From Alectoria sarmentosa (lineage: Eukaryota > Ascomycota > Lecanoromycetes > Lecanorales > Parmeliaceae), in assembly GCA_009733775.1 (NCBI GenBank), contig WOGZ01000114.1:1-64000 (forward strand): a stretch of 64,000 bases of DNA. The letters run 5' to 3'. The translations under genes and the position numbers were made by a program. Of the stretch, positions 23,900-36,336 are shown piece by piece (position 1 is the stretch's first letter; the number at the start of each line of letters is the position of its first letter). The notes beneath the pieces are model-generated. The model was not told where the DNA came from. It saw only the letters and a list, made by a program, of their open reading frames with translations, and ran no database searches.

Positions 23900-25700
23900 A
23901 CGTTGAGATAATTATTCTTCTCTGAAACGAAGACGTTAAATAACGCTTTTTCGATGCGTTTGCATTTGACATTTAAAATATTAATGTTCGTATAAATAAC
24001 ATCGACTTACGTCTTCTTCTTCTTTTTTTATTTATTTATAAACTTTTCAAATTTTAAATGAGAGAATTTGATTTAACATTTAATAAAGAGATATTTGAAT
24101 TTGCGATTAACGATCTTATAAGAAATATAAGTTTCGCGATTAATGAAATCAAAATCGTCGGAATCGCTTTTAACGAATTATTTATTTTTATTATTACGAT
24201 AAGCGAGCATAACGATATCATTTTCTTTAATTATAAATATACGACGCTCTTCATTCATAACGTCGTAAATAATTAAATCGAATTTGATTATTTTCGGATT
24301 ATAAAGCATATGAGTTTAAATGTAAATTGTTATAAAGATATTATAAGTTTCATCGAGTTTCATAAAGAAGAGTTAAATGAGATAAGATTTTAACAATAAT
24401 AATAAATCGTTTAAGTTAACGATTTCGACGTTAATCTTGCGAAAGTTCTTTTCATATTAACGAACGCTCTCTTCGAAATTGATGTTAATGTTATGCAATT
24501 GACGCACAAACTTGATATAAAATTCAAAGCCCATAGATTTATAATAAGCATCGATGACGTTTAACATAATTTGAGGATTCTCATTATGCTTTTTAATGAA
24601 TTGATGATTAACGTAATTAAAACGTTGACGAATAATTACGTAAACTTTAAGTTTAATGATGTTAATGAAGGATTATAAATTATTTAACATTAATTAATCG
24701 TTGATATCTTCGCTTCATCTGATGTATTTAATAATAAATTTTAAAATAATAATAAAGATTAAAAAAAAACTGCTTCTCTCATTTATAAAAACATTTTTAA
24801 TAACATCTTAAACGTTGAATTTAATTATTAATATCGAAAGAAATAAATGAAAAAATGTAAAAAATTAATAATGATAATAAGGGTAATGAAGGTGAGAATT
24901 CTTTTATCACGATTAAAAATAAATTAAAAGAATCATTTTGAGAAATACCGCTTTAAAAAGGTGTCGAAATAAATGAATTTAATGATGATTTAAAGGACGA
25001 TTCGAACGTTTTAAAAAGAATTAATGAATAAGATCATTTGCCTTTAACGCGTAATTTAAAGATTTCGATATCGTTTAAAACGTCAAATGACTTCTCGCTG
25101 ACTTTAAAATCGTTATTGTACGATAATAATATGAAAAAAATGAAATAAATGTTTTATCAATTCTCGTCAAAATCGTTTAGGTTTTTATCGATATTAATTA
25201 ATTGTTATCGTTATGTTTCAAAACTTTGCAATAACAAAGAAAAGTGCTTATGTGAGGATTGACGATAAATTTAAATAATAATATTATTATGAAATGAAGT
25301 CAATGATATAAAGGATTTGACTTTAAATTTGATGATAAAAATTGAATTCGATTGAGATTATATTGAATATAATTGTAGGCGTGCAAACCTTTTTGAAAGA
25401 TTCGCATTCTTTTTATATTATTTAATTAAGGATTTAAATTTAAAATATTCGCTTTAACGACTGTCATCGTGAGATTAAGATTAATTAAATTTCATAATCA
25501 CGATGATAAAATGCTATCGATAATGAATAAAAAATTCGATAATAAAATCTCAATCTCTTTTTTTAAGGAATTTTTAAAATCAAAACGTCAACTTTAACAC
25601 ACAAAATTTATTATTTTTGATTTCAAATAGATTTTTAAACGTTTAAATGATAATGAAATCAACTTTAAATTATTTTAAACGATGATTAAATTGATAATGA
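23900..25700 (-). pseudogene. gag of element 2R (decayed)
   Basis: The clearest part is about 24460 down to 24000 on the - strand. It reads KINVEIVNLN, then LIQLFFMKLDETYDIF, IYIQTHMLYDPKTIKFDLII and NEERRIFAIKENDIVMLAHR once CAA-to-TAA type stops are read through. This pattern (a helical LDE-type block, then EERR, then a nucleocapsid with H-L-x-x-K-C) is the usual end of fungal copia gag. The same region stays open on the opposite strand (24058-24276), a shadow. The N-terminal limit is uncertain. Confidence 0.65.
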
Positions 25701-26136
25701 TGTTGATATTTAATTATTCAATCTGTTTTATTGACTCGATACATCGTTAAGAATATAAATTATTAATTTGATAAAATGTTATGGAAATAAAGACGTATTC
25801 TTTTTTGTTTAATGTGTTTTACGCAAGGAAGTTGACAATGTTATAAAGGTCTTATTATGATTCGATCGCACGATCGCATGCGACGTCGATTAAAAATGAA
25901 TAATTTCGGCTCATCGAGAACTGGAAAGCGCTCAGTTTTCGAATTTCGAATCATAATCGATCAAACTTAAAGATCATTTTATAAGTGAAAATTGCTCATT
26001 TCAAGAAAATTGATTGAATAAATGAAGATTTTTATAATTAATTGCCTCATTGCGATGGGCATGAAATGTTTGAAAACAATTATAATTATAATGATGAATA
26101 GGTAGGTCATATTTATAATAATCGTCGGATAAGCTC

Positions 26137-26148
26137 GGGTTTATAACC
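26137..26148 (-). other. Primer-binding site of element 2R
   Basis: GGTTATAAACCC on the - strand, two G-to-A changes from GGTTATGAGCCC (initiator tRNA-Met anticodon arm complement). It lies directly inside the 5' LTR. Confidence 0.75.
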
Positions 26149-26261
26149 TGTGGAAATATGATGTAGGACATTTAATTGTATTACTTTAAGAGTGTTACGG
26201 AGGAAAGTGCGACCTATGTTACGGGCGTATGCGCCCGGGTCACGTGACCTGAATTTCGACA
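26149..26261 (-). repeat. 5' LTR of element 2R
   Basis: 113 bp, TGTCGAAATTCAGG... to ...TTTCCACA on the - strand. It includes GGTCACGTGACC and a near-perfect copy of the 16-bp CGGGCGCATGCGCCCG palindrome with one change. Confidence 0.9.
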
Positions 26262-26266
26262 GTCTT

Positions 26267-26440
26267 TTATGTTCTTTTCCAATCACAATTGATATTGAGG
26301 TCGTCGATATAATAACGGCCGTTGATATGATAAAAGCCGTGTTTTATAACGAGATGCTCGTTGTTATGAACGATTCGTTACCGCTATTAACTTTAACTTG
26401 ATTGATTTTAATTTGATGTTTCGTCAAAAACAATCTAACA
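26267..26440 (-). pseudogene. gag of element 3R, N-terminal part
   Basis: Right-hand piece of the gag frame split by 2R. Reading toward lower coordinates it gives QVKVNSGNESFITTSIS...IVIGKEHKR and then joins PLIFFNSDLK at 19167 once 2R and one GTCTT copy are removed. Only one stop (CAA to TAA) lies in this piece. The leader from here to the primer site (26441-27018) has no coding signal. Confidence 0.6.
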
Positions 26441-27018
26441 ATTAATATCATAATAATCGTCGTTTAAAAACAAAGTTTATATGTTACAATTTCTTTCTCG
26501 TTTTATAAGTAACGAAATAACATTATTTAATAACTATTAATCGATTAATTGAAAAGCGCGCGTTTGAATTAATTTAATCTTAATTTTCTTATTTTTTAAA
26601 TAAAAGATTATAATGCAAATTTATAAGATTAAACGATTTTTTAAAAAATTATTTGATCATTGCGCTATAAATATGATTTATCGTTTAAAAATAAAAATTA
26701 ATAAATGATAAATCGCAATTTTTTAAAAGCGGATTACAATTAACGCAGTTAGCGTTTCAGAATTTATCATTTACGATTATTATATAAATAAGCAGTTGAA
26801 TTGAGTCAAATATTATTCAAAACACGATTTATTAACAAAAATAATTATGTGTAATGAATAGATTTAGGTTATTGCGTAATTGTCGTAAAGTGAATAATTA
26901 TTTTGCCGCTTAAATTTTGACATTGCGATTCAACTCTCAAAAGACTTCCCCTATACGCTTAATTGATGAGTTAATTAATTCATGAAATAAATAATATTAA
27001 ACGAATGCCCGCGATTTC

Positions 27019-27030
27019 GGGCTCATAATC
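27019..27030 (-). other. Primer-binding site of element 3R
   Basis: Reads GATTATGAGCCC on the - strand, one transition from GGTTATGAGCCC, the complement of the initiator tRNA-Met anticodon arm. It directly abuts the LTR. This is the best preserved family 1/3-type primer site in the window. Confidence 0.75.
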
Positions 27031-27165
27031 TTTAAAAAGTAAATGAAACACTTAATTAATTGAATAGCTGCAACAGAGCATCTTAAATATAAAATGTGTC
27101 AAGCCTCGGCAAACCTTTCTTGTCTCGGCAAACCTTTCATGTTTGATAACTAACACATTTCAACA
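27031..27165 (-). repeat. 5' LTR of element 3R (family 3)
   Basis: 135 bp, read leftward from TGTTGAAATGTG. It holds two 16-bp direct repeats, which on the + strand are CCTCGGCAAACCTTTC and TCTCGGCAAACCTTTC (27103-27138). It matches the + strand LTR at 28325-28459 over its length. It ends TTTTTAAA where the sister has TTTCAACA. It is one of the least mutated LTRs here. Confidence 0.85.
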
Positions 27166-27166
27166 T

Positions 27167-27391
27167 AATAATCAAAATGTAATTGCGCTCGTTAAAAATT
27201 TTCAACATTATAATTATATTAAATATATCGACATTTAACATCATTAAATGCGCGATTAAATCATTAATGAAAATGTTAATTTATAATATGTTTTCATCGA
27301 TAAGTAAATCGTTAACGATCTTATCAAAATTCTTTATAAAGATAAATTTGAATTGTTTCGTAAGTTTATTAATTTCGAATCACGTTTTTAA
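27167..27391 (+). pseudogene. RNase H C-terminus of element 3F
   Basis: The + frame from 27167 reads NNQNVIALVKNFQHYNYIKYIDI, then a two-His segment, then YVFIDK-stop-IVNDLIKILYKDKFELFRKF, with its stop at 27389-27391. This matches the copia RNase H end (DNQxAIALxKNPxxHxRTKHIDI ... YVPTxxQxADxFTK). Internal stops are CAA/CGA derivatives. Its 5' edge is exactly the boundary of the - strand element 3R. Confidence 0.8.
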
Positions 27392-28324
27392 GGTGAATAA
27401 AGTTTGAAATATCGTTTAAAAATGAATGATTTTTTTTTTCTCGTTTCTGTGAGAGTTTTTTCGTTTGATTAATTTTCATATTATGAATAATCGATCGAGT
27501 TTATTCGCAAAATCTTAAATATTAATTTTGATATGCTCTGCGAAAGAATTTTAATTTATTAATATTTAATTTAAAATTAATTTATCGTTATTATAATTAT
27601 AATCACAAACTTTGCGAGTTTCTTTTTAAAAGATTTATTTTTATGTTCGATTCAAATTTAAGATTTACGTTATTATTTAAAAAATCGTTGTTGTCAAATT
27701 TGCTTAATTAAAGTATTCACGAGAATTCTTTAATATCATGATTTTAAATGCATTTAATGATTTTTAAGCGTTATCATCGTCGTAATATATCGATCGCAAT
27801 TTATATACATTTTATTAATTATTATTATCAAATATCAATTTTTTAAAACGATTTCATAAATCTTATAATCGATCGCATATATGTATATATAATTCGAAAT
27901 ATTTCGTTCAATCGAAAAATTTATTCTCATATATATTTATCGATCATATATTATTCGATTTTTGATGTGCATTAAATGACCTGCAAATAAATTTGTCAGA
28001 AAACGGTTTTTCGTTAAAAAGTGAATTTTTTTATATGAGACATCGTGACGAATATGTTCAAAAGAACATAATCGTTTTCAAAAAAAAAAAAAATTCGAAT
28101 TTTCATTATTTTTATCCAGTTTTAAACATCGCGAATTTTGGATTTCGTGTTTCAAATATGGGTGATAATAGGGCATTTTCGATTACTTTTTCGACTTTTT
28201 TCGACTTTTTCGACTTTTATTCTTTTTATTCGATATTCAAATTATATAATATCTCGAATAAAAAAGATAAAGGAAATGATTTAAACATTTTGATTTTTCG
28301 AATTATAATGCGATTATGTGAGAG

Positions 28325-28459
28325 TGTTGAAATGTGTTAATTATTAAATATGAAAGGTTTATCGAGATAAGAAAGATTTATCGAAACTTAACACATTTTG
28401 TATTTAAGATGCTTTGATGCAACTATTCAATCAATTAAGTGTTTTATTTACTTTCAACA
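28325..28459 (+). repeat. 3' LTR of element 3F
   Basis: 135 bp, TGTTGAAATGTG to CTTTCAACA. Inverted match to 27031-27165. The doubled AAAGGTTT-type words are present but mutated (AAAGGTTTATCGAG and AAAGATTTATCGAA). Confidence 0.85.
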
Positions 28460-28772
28460 AATTCATCGCAAATTTTCTTAATAATTATTAAATAATTTTA
28501 ACTGAATGTAATTGTTCGTAAAATAATTGTTTTAATGATTTGAATAATTAATAAATCGAATAATTGTCGATATAACTTTAAGTAATTTTTCGCATTTTCG
28601 GAAAATAGATTATACTTCGTAATCGATTATATGTTTTATAAATTTCTTTATAAGCGTGACGATTATGTTTATATTTTAAAACCTTATATATAAATTTTTT
28701 CGAAATACGTATGCGATTAAATTTCGAATAATTTAACATTTAAAAAAATCTCGAGTTCATTTTTAAATGATA
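28460..28772. other. AT-rich spacer
   Basis: No domain, repeat or promoter recognised. It is the left flank of the site into which element 1R inserted. Confidence 0.5.
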
Positions 28773-28777
28773 AAATT

Positions 28778-28911
28778 TGTTAAAATATAAAGTAGAACAC
28801 TCAATTGTATTGCTTTAAAAGTGCTACGAAAGAAAAAACGATTTATATATGAGCGCACTAATAGTACACGTGACGTCAAATCTTAACATCACGTGACCCG
28901 AAATTTCAACA
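28778..28911 (-). repeat. 3' LTR of element 1R
   Basis: 134 bp; on the + strand TGTTAAAATAT... to ...AAATTTCAACA. It retains TCACGTGACCC and CACGTGACGTCA words. The polypurine tract, in element sense GCGAAGGAAAG, abuts it at 28912-28922. Confidence 0.9.
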
Positions 28912-29904
28912 CTTTCCTTCGCTCGCATCTTTCTAAATCTGAATTTCGAATTATAAAAGTGAAAAATTAACATCGAATAACAAAAGTGAACCGCAGCGCC
29001 GGGTTGTAAGAGTGAAAACATCTTATATTCTTTTTACCACCTCTTATACCCCCTAAATCTCTCAAAATTCAAACACGAAATTCGAAACTCGCGATATTTA
29101 AAATCGAATAAAAATAATGAAAATTCGAAGAAAAGTCGAATCGAAAAAAATCGAAATCTGAAAACGATTAAATTCTTTTAAACATATTCGTCACGATATT
29201 ATATAAAAAGAATTTCACTTTTTAACGAAAAATCGTTTTCTAATAAATTTATTTTCAATTCATTTAATGCACATCAAAAATCGAGCGATATACGATCGAT
29301 AAATATATGTGAAAATAAATTTTTCGATTGAACGAAATATTCCGAATTGTATATGCATACATGCGATCGATCGTAAAATTTATAAATCGTTTCAAAACAT
29401 TAATGTTTGACAATAATAATTAATAAAATGCATATAAATTGCGATCGATATATTGCGATGATGATAATAACGACAATACCGCCTAAAAGCATAAATATGA
29501 TAATTTTAAAAACACTTAAACGTTATGTTGCTAAAGAATTCTCATGAATAATTAAATAAATTTGACGATAGCGATCTTTTAAATAACGATATTGTTTTCA
29601 AATTTGAATCGCACGTAGATATAAGTCTTTTAAATAAATGTTCGTAAAATTTGTGATTATAAGTGCAATAACGATAAATCAATTTCAAATTGAATTTTGA
29701 TAAATCGGAGTTTATTCGCAAGAAATGTTAAGGTTAATAATTGAGATTTTGCGAATAAATTCGGTTGATCACCCGAAGTGTGGGGATTAATGAAATCGTT
29801 TTTTTGACGGTTGAATAATGACATTAAGTTGATTTCACGAATGGTGATTGCTCTTCTAAAGTTGAATAATGACGATTTCCCTAAAATTAACGATTAAGAA
29901 TCAT

Positions 29905-32900
29905 CTATAAACGATGCTCCAATTCGATCAATTAACGAAATCTCTCGAATTTGTCTTTGAAAAAAGCCTTGATAAGATCATTAATTATTTGTTAATCGAT
30001 AAAGACATATTTTAAGACGATATTCCCGACGATGACTTATTTTCATATATAATAATATTAAATATCAATATGCTTAATACGAGCATAAAATTTTTTTTTT
30101 GATTAACGTTATAACGCCTTGATTATCGTAATAAATCATCATTATTTAAAAACATTTAACACTTAAATTCAATCAATTGAGAAATTCGCGTAATTAAATC
30201 GTCTTTTTGATAATTTAAATTTAATTAATATATTCGATTTCATAAGTTGAAAACATTATTATGAATTGTTATTTGAAAAATCAATTAATTATCGCATTAT
30301 TTATATCAAAAACGTATTTAAAAGTGAAACGTCGAATATCTTGATCATTTATTTAATTAACGTCGATATAATTTATAAGAAATTTAAAATCATCTCGAAA
30401 CATAAATTATCAATTTTTTATATAATTGAAATATCGAAAAATGCGTTTAATTGCGTTTCAATGAAAAATATCAAAATTCGAATTATATTAAAAAATAATT
30501 AAAATTGCGAAGGCGATATTCGAACGCGTGTTTAATATCGTATATATAAAAAAATCAATAACAAATTAATAAGCGTGATGAAATTTTTCAATAATCACGA
30601 AGTTATTTTCGACGATATAAAATTTATTATTAATAATAAAAATTGAAACAATCGCGGATTCAATCATATCATAATCGATAAAAAACTTTTTAATATAAAT
30701 TGTTTATTTAAAACGTAAAATGCGATTAATATAATTTCTTATAATCGTTATATCGAGATAATAAATATATAAATTCAAATCGATTATTTTAAACTTTTTA
30801 TAAAGTTTATTTTTAATCATTTAAATATCGATTTTATCGAAATTTATAAACAAAATATCGTTTATATAAATGATAACGATAATAATATTATTAATAAATA
30901 TTAAAAAATTAATAACGATAAATTCGAAATTTAATTTTTTAAAATACATAACGAGGATATTATATCAAATTTTAAAAAATTATTTTAAATTATATAATGT
31001 TTTTATAAGTTTATAAATCTTATTTTCTTTATTTTTAATTTTAAATCTTATAAATTATATCATATAAATTATTTTCTCGATATCGTTATATAAAAAAACG
31101 ATTTTAACGTTCATTTATTCAAATTTTCAATTCAAAATTATCATAAAAACGAAAATAACTTTATAATTTATAAATTTAATTATCAAAATAAATTTTTTAT
31201 TAAAGTCGATTTTTTCTCATTATTCGAAATTATAAATCATTTAACGAATTTTATATTATACGATCTCATCGATAAAATTTCTTTTAATCTTATAAATTCA
31301 TTTATCTTTTAAAACACGCGCATTCGAGAATAAATTCATTAAAATTCAAATGTCATTAATAATGAAAAAGTCGATTTCGTTTTACATAATCATTTGTTAA
31401 TACATTTTATAATAAAAATTCATTATAACCTTTTTAAAGTTTCGAGATTTATAAAATTCAATGAAAACGACTTTTATTAATAAAACGAAAAAATCCGAAA
31501 TGAGATTTTAATATAATCTCGTGATTTCAAACGACTTTATAATAAAAATAAATTCAAAAACTTTATTAATTATAAAACGAATAATAAGTTTAATCATTAA
31601 TGTGAATAAAAATAAAAAAATTACATTATTATCGTTAAACGTATCAAACGATTATTCAATTACAAATTTTAAATTAAATACATTTAAAACGATTACGATT
31701 TTTAACGAAATCCTTTTTGAAATTAAAATGAAATTAAATAAATCATTAATCTTTTTTTCGATAATTATATGCCTCTTTTAACGCTTCTCTTTTGAAATTA
31801 TAAATGAAAAAAAAAAAAAAATTTAATGCTCGATGTTTTTAGCGAGTTTACGTTTATTACAATAAACGTTAATTTATTTCTCGATAATAACGATACTCAA
31901 TTCGAAAAAAATGAATTTAAAAAAAACATTATCGATTTAATTAATATTAAAAATAATAATTATCTCATCGTTATTTAAAAATATACGATAATTTTTATTT
32001 TAATATTTTAAAAGACGCCCTTTAACGGCGCGATTTTGATATTTTTTTTAATCAATATTATAAAACACAATTTAATAATAATCGATTTAATCGATAATGC
32101 GTAAATGAAATATATTAAAAAAAAATTGGATATTAATCTCAAATGAAATAACGTTATAATCGATAATAAATTGAATATTATAAAGAGTATTAATTATTCG
32201 AATGAATTTTATTCAATATTTTTGAGACAACTTGTTTTTTTTAAATATAACGTTTATTTTACGTTAAATAATAACTTTTAAATGCTCGAATTTATCATTC
32301 ATTTAAAAATTATCAAATACGATATCTTCTTAAATGATATCTTTAAACAATCGAAAGATTTTTATTTGATAATTATCGAATTTAATATCACAATCAATGC
32401 GAAAACGAATATATTTATTATCATTATATTTTAAATCATTAAAAAACATCTTAAACGCGATAAAAATTGTTAAATCAAATTTATCGAGCAATAGATAAAT
32501 ATCAAATCGAAAAATTTTATCATTAAAAAAGATAATCATTCATTTAAAATCATTTCAAAAGATATCGAATAAATCTTAAAAATCGCTATAAATTAAATTA
32601 TTTTATCATTTTTCGAAAATAATATATTATTTATATAATTTTATTTTTATATTAATCACAAAGCATGATTCGCAAACATCGTCGAAAAATAAAATGAAAA
32701 AATTCATTTTAACGCACATTTTAATTAACTTTTTGAGATTTTAAACGTTTAAATAATTATAACGTATATATTATATGCGAAGGATTATTTTATTAATTTG
32801 AGATTTCGATAAAGATTGAAATTTTTAATTATTAAAAATAACTTCAATTAAAAACTTATTATAAACGAAGATTTTTTTATTAATAATTATTAAGATTAAA

Positions 32901-33310
32901 AAAATTTCTTTTCAAATATCGAGCGCATATAAATGATTTTAAATACGTCTAAAAAAGAAACGCTATTTTTCGACGATAATATCATTAAAAACAAAAATCA
33001 AAGAAAATTCTTATTTTTTTAATTGCTTTTTAAAGATAAAATTAAAATCATAATCAAATACGAATTAAACGTTTCGAAAAGTTAAAATGCGTTTACCTTA
33101 ATATTATTTATTTTGCATTTAAATTCGATGTTTTCGAAATTAATAATTATACGATTATTAATAAAATTATTCATAAAATGTAAAAATTAAAAAAGTTTAA
33201 AGGTTTTAAATATCAAAAAAATATAAATCATATGTTGAATGCAAACACAATCTCGAAATCAAAAAAAAAACATTATTATTATAATAAATAAAATAATAAT
33301 TTACGCTTTA
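29905..33310 (-). pseudogene. pol of element 1R (decayed)
   Basis: RNase H ends near 29905-29907 (TAG after a HRL-like end). The reverse transcriptase box reads YIND at 30857-30868. The integrase core is open in sense at 32330-32539, with IIFFNDKIFRFDIYLLLDK then RFRIDCDIKFDNY, where the catalytic Glu position is Lys. The + strand frame 31521-31781 is antisense to the integrase-RT linker and recurs in 1A and 1C as a shadow. Confidence 0.8.
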
Positions 33311-35440
33311 TCGATAGCTTTAAACTTAATAATCTCATAAACCTTTTTATTTAAGACGTCAAAATTTACGATAAATCTTAAAACCGATTTAAAAACGACG
33401 AAAACGATAAAAATAATAAAAACGATGAGATCAATGTGAACGATAAAACAAAAAACGATTTTAAATTATATAATCATTATAATTGCGTTAACATTATTAA
33501 ATTAATTTTTTAATTTTTTAACGAATTTAAATTCGAAGTTTTCTTCTTTTCGATCACGTTTTTTATAATTTTCACGATTATAATCATCACGATTATCACG
33601 ATTATCGCGATTTTCGCGATCTTTTTTATTTATATCGTTTTTATTGAATCGTTTATTATATTAATCATATTCGTTAATATCGTGTTAACTTTTTTTACAA
33701 TAAATACAATATTTGCAAATTTAAATATAAATGCGAAAATTATTGAAATTTATATTCGTTTAAATGCGATGTTTAATGACATTTTTAACGATAATAAAAA
33801 CAAATACGAATTGTTAAATATATTTAAAAAAGTCGTTAATAATGATAACGAGCGTATAAATTTTTAAATGCGTGAAATTGAAGGAATTAATAACGATATT
33901 AAGAAATCGAATTATCGCATAATTTAATGTTTATTTAATTTTACGATTTTCATCATAAGCGTTATAAATTTAAATGTAATTTTCACGATAAGCATTATAT
34001 TAAGAGCTTAAATTCTTATAAAAATGATAATTTTTTTGATTTTCATCGAAAAGAAAGACCGCTCAACCGAGTTGATTTTTGAATTCTCGAATAATATTCA
34101 TAAAGATATTAATATATTTTTATAATTTATTTTCGTAAACGATTAAAATAAAAGATTTTAATTTAAAAATGATAAAGTTAAAAATATTAAAATTTCGAAA
34201 TTTATATTTTTCGAAATTTTTTTAAACATTAAAAACATTAATATAATATTTAATTTTATTTTAAAGATTATCTTCGTAATAAGTTCTCATTATCTTATAA
34301 ATTTTATTATACATTTTAATTCAAATTAAGACGTTTATTTTAATAATAATAAATTTTATTTTGACGATTAAATGATTGTTCGAAGCGTCTTTTATTTTAA
34401 TAATAAAACTTTTAATAAATATAATCATATCGATTTCGATTTAATGTCATAATTTAATCAAACTTAAAAAAACTTATATTTAACGTTTTTATTTAATGTG
34501 ATTAATAATTTTCATAAACATTTCAATTTTTTCAAATTAAGTAATTCAAATTTTCATTTAAAAAAGTGATTTGCAATGAAATAAGGTTTAAAAATGATAA
34601 AATTTACATAATAAGATTTTTAAGAGTGATCAAAATAAATAATATCGAAAAAATAAAACGCGCTTTAAAGTCAAAGAGCTCTTTATTAATGATAAATTTT
34701 AATAATAATTCGAAAATTAATTATTTCGAAATAAAAATAAAATGAACGTAAAAATTTAAAACAAAATCGTTATCGTTATCGCTATCGTTATCGTTATTCA
34801 AAAAATATTTAAAAATTTATAAAATCTTGAAAATATAAAGGAAATTTCGTTAAACTTTAAAATTAATCTGATATAATTTAAACTTTCGTTTACGAAAAGT
34901 TTTTACGTTATAATTTAAAAAATATTCGACAATGTTTAAAAAGACGATAAATTTGATGAATCTTGAAAAAAATATAAAAATATAAAGATGTTATTTTGAA
35001 AAAAAATCATTTAACTTTATAAATCGCAGCGAATTTATAAAAAATACGTTATTCGAATTATATTAATCGTTTTAATAATCAAAAGATTTTAAAAGAAAAA
35101 CGATAAGGTTTCAAAATCGAAAACGAAATTAACAATTTCATTTCGCTCATTTAAAGAGCTTAAGTGCAATATCATTATTATTAAATCATTTTGCAATAAA
35201 AGCTTCTTTTTTTTTGATTTTTAAAATAAAGAATTTTTTTCCTTTGCGCTTTAATTTTGATATGTTAAATATACGAAATAAAGAGTTATTTTTCTTTAAT
35301 TAACTCTTAATTTTATTTATCTTTAACTTTTTAACCTTTATTGCGAATATTTCGCATTTGAATTATTAAATATAATTATCGTTATTCGTTTCTTTGATAA
35401 AGCGACGTATAAATAATAATTTATCGTTTTTTATTTTTAA
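33311..35440 (-). pseudogene. gag of element 1R (decayed)
   Basis: A zinc knuckle is recognisable at about 33660-33710 as C-IY-C-KKS(stop)-H-DINE-Y: the first two Cys and the His are kept, the last Cys reads Tyr. The N-terminal Lys/Arg-rich segment corresponds to 5228-5440 of 1A but is broken here. Confidence 0.65.
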
Positions 35441-35558
35441 TGTGTCTCACGCAGAGAAATTAGCATGTTTTAAAAACCTAATAATCACATAATCACGATC
35501 GCATAGCAACTTTTGATAATTTCGATATATCACGATTATTTGCGATATGTCTCGAATC

Positions 35559-35693
35559 TGTTGAAATTCGGGTCACGTGACGCCAAGCCTTGACGGTCAC
35601 GTGCGCACATTAATGCGCTCATACATAAATCGCTCTTTCTTTCATAATACTCTTAAAATAATACAATTAAATGTTTTATTTCATATTTTGACA
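35559..35693 (+). repeat. 5' LTR of element 1B
   Basis: 135 bp, TGTTGAAATTCGGG to TTTTGACA. The palindrome has a one-base insertion (GACGGTCACGTG). The second inverted repeat is also altered. Confidence 0.9.
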
Positions 35694-35705
35694 GATTATG
35701 AGTTC
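35694..35705 (+). other. Primer-binding site of element 1B
   Basis: GATTATGAGTTC, three transitions from GGTTATGAGCCC (initiator tRNA-Met anticodon arm complement). Confidence 0.7.
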
Positions 35706-36336
35706 GAGCTTTGCATCGATATTGTTATAATATGATTTATTTATTATTCATTATGATTGAAATTATTTTCAAACATTTTTATGCTCATCGTAATGAAAAT
35801 ATTAATTATAAAAATTATTATATTTATGCATTATAATTTTTTTAATATAAATAATGCTTATTATAAATAAAATGATTATTAAATCGAAATGATTATAATT
35901 CATTTATAATAAAAGCGGAAAAAACAAAACGAGAGAAATAACGTTAAGAATTAACGATATTTAAAACGTTTCTTTTAATAATTAATAACGTTTTTTCAAA
36001 AATTATAAACGTCTTTGAAAATCAATATCGTTTTTTTGAGCGTTGAAACGTTATTAATATTCGCGTCGCTCTTATTAATAATTCGCATCATTTTCATTTT
36101 CATTCGAGACAAAATAAAACGATTAAAGCGATTCAAGACATATCGTAATTAATCGTGATATATCGATATTGCTTTGCGATCGTGATCACGTGATCATTAA
36201 ATTCTTAAAACATTATTAATTTCTTTATATAAAACACATTAAAACGATAAACGATATATTTTCGTTTTATAAATCGCTTTATTCAAAATTCGATAATAAT
36301 AATCATATTTGATAATTCAATTGCGAAATATTTATA

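Larger units (their letters stand above)
19168..26261 (-). mobile_element. Copia element 2R (family 2), complete, inserted in 3R gag
   Basis: 7094 bp with two 113-bp LTRs and a 5-bp target duplication GTCTT (19163-19167 and 26262-26266). Gag, protease, integrase, reverse transcriptase and RNase H are all recognisable on the - strand. It is the least decayed full element in the window: several domains stay open for 70-120 codons. It inserted into the gag of element 3R. Confidence 0.92.
16140..27165 (-). mobile_element. Copia element 3R (family 3), 5' two-thirds, interrupted by 2R
   Basis: Runs leftward from its 5' LTR (27031-27165) through primer site, leader, gag (split by element 2R at 19168-26261), protease and integrase to about 16.14 kb. 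The reverse transcriptase, RNase H and 3' LTR were not found further left, so it is truncated or decayed beyond recognition. At the right it abuts TAATA and then the RNase H frame of a + strand sister (3F), which suggests it inserted into that sister. The matching left duplication is missing. Confidence 0.75.
27167..28459 (+). mobile_element. Copia element 3F (family 3), 3' end only
   Basis: Remnant with the RNase H C-terminus (27167-27391), a 0.9-kb 3' noncoding region and a 135-bp 3' LTR (28325-28459), followed by AATTC. The rest of the element should lie on the other side of 3R but was not found, so either the left part was lost or 3R's left end is rearranged. Confidence 0.75.
28778..35558 (-). 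mobile_element. Copia element 1R (family 1), 3' nine-tenths
   Basis: Outer element of a three-level nest. It is read leftward. Its 5' end lies at 50219-50791, beyond element 1B. Target duplication AAATT at 28773-28777 and 50792-50796. The split site is GAATC (35554-35558). Joined, the two pieces match the 5' region of 1A without a gap at the junction. The duplication at both far ends proves it was whole before 1B arrived. Confidence 0.9.

Noticed and set aside
26192..26401. + strand open frame across the 2R LTR edge (MLRRKVRPMLRAY...)
   Set aside because: It spans the LTR/target junction, so it arose by insertion; the informative frame here is the - strand gag of 3R.
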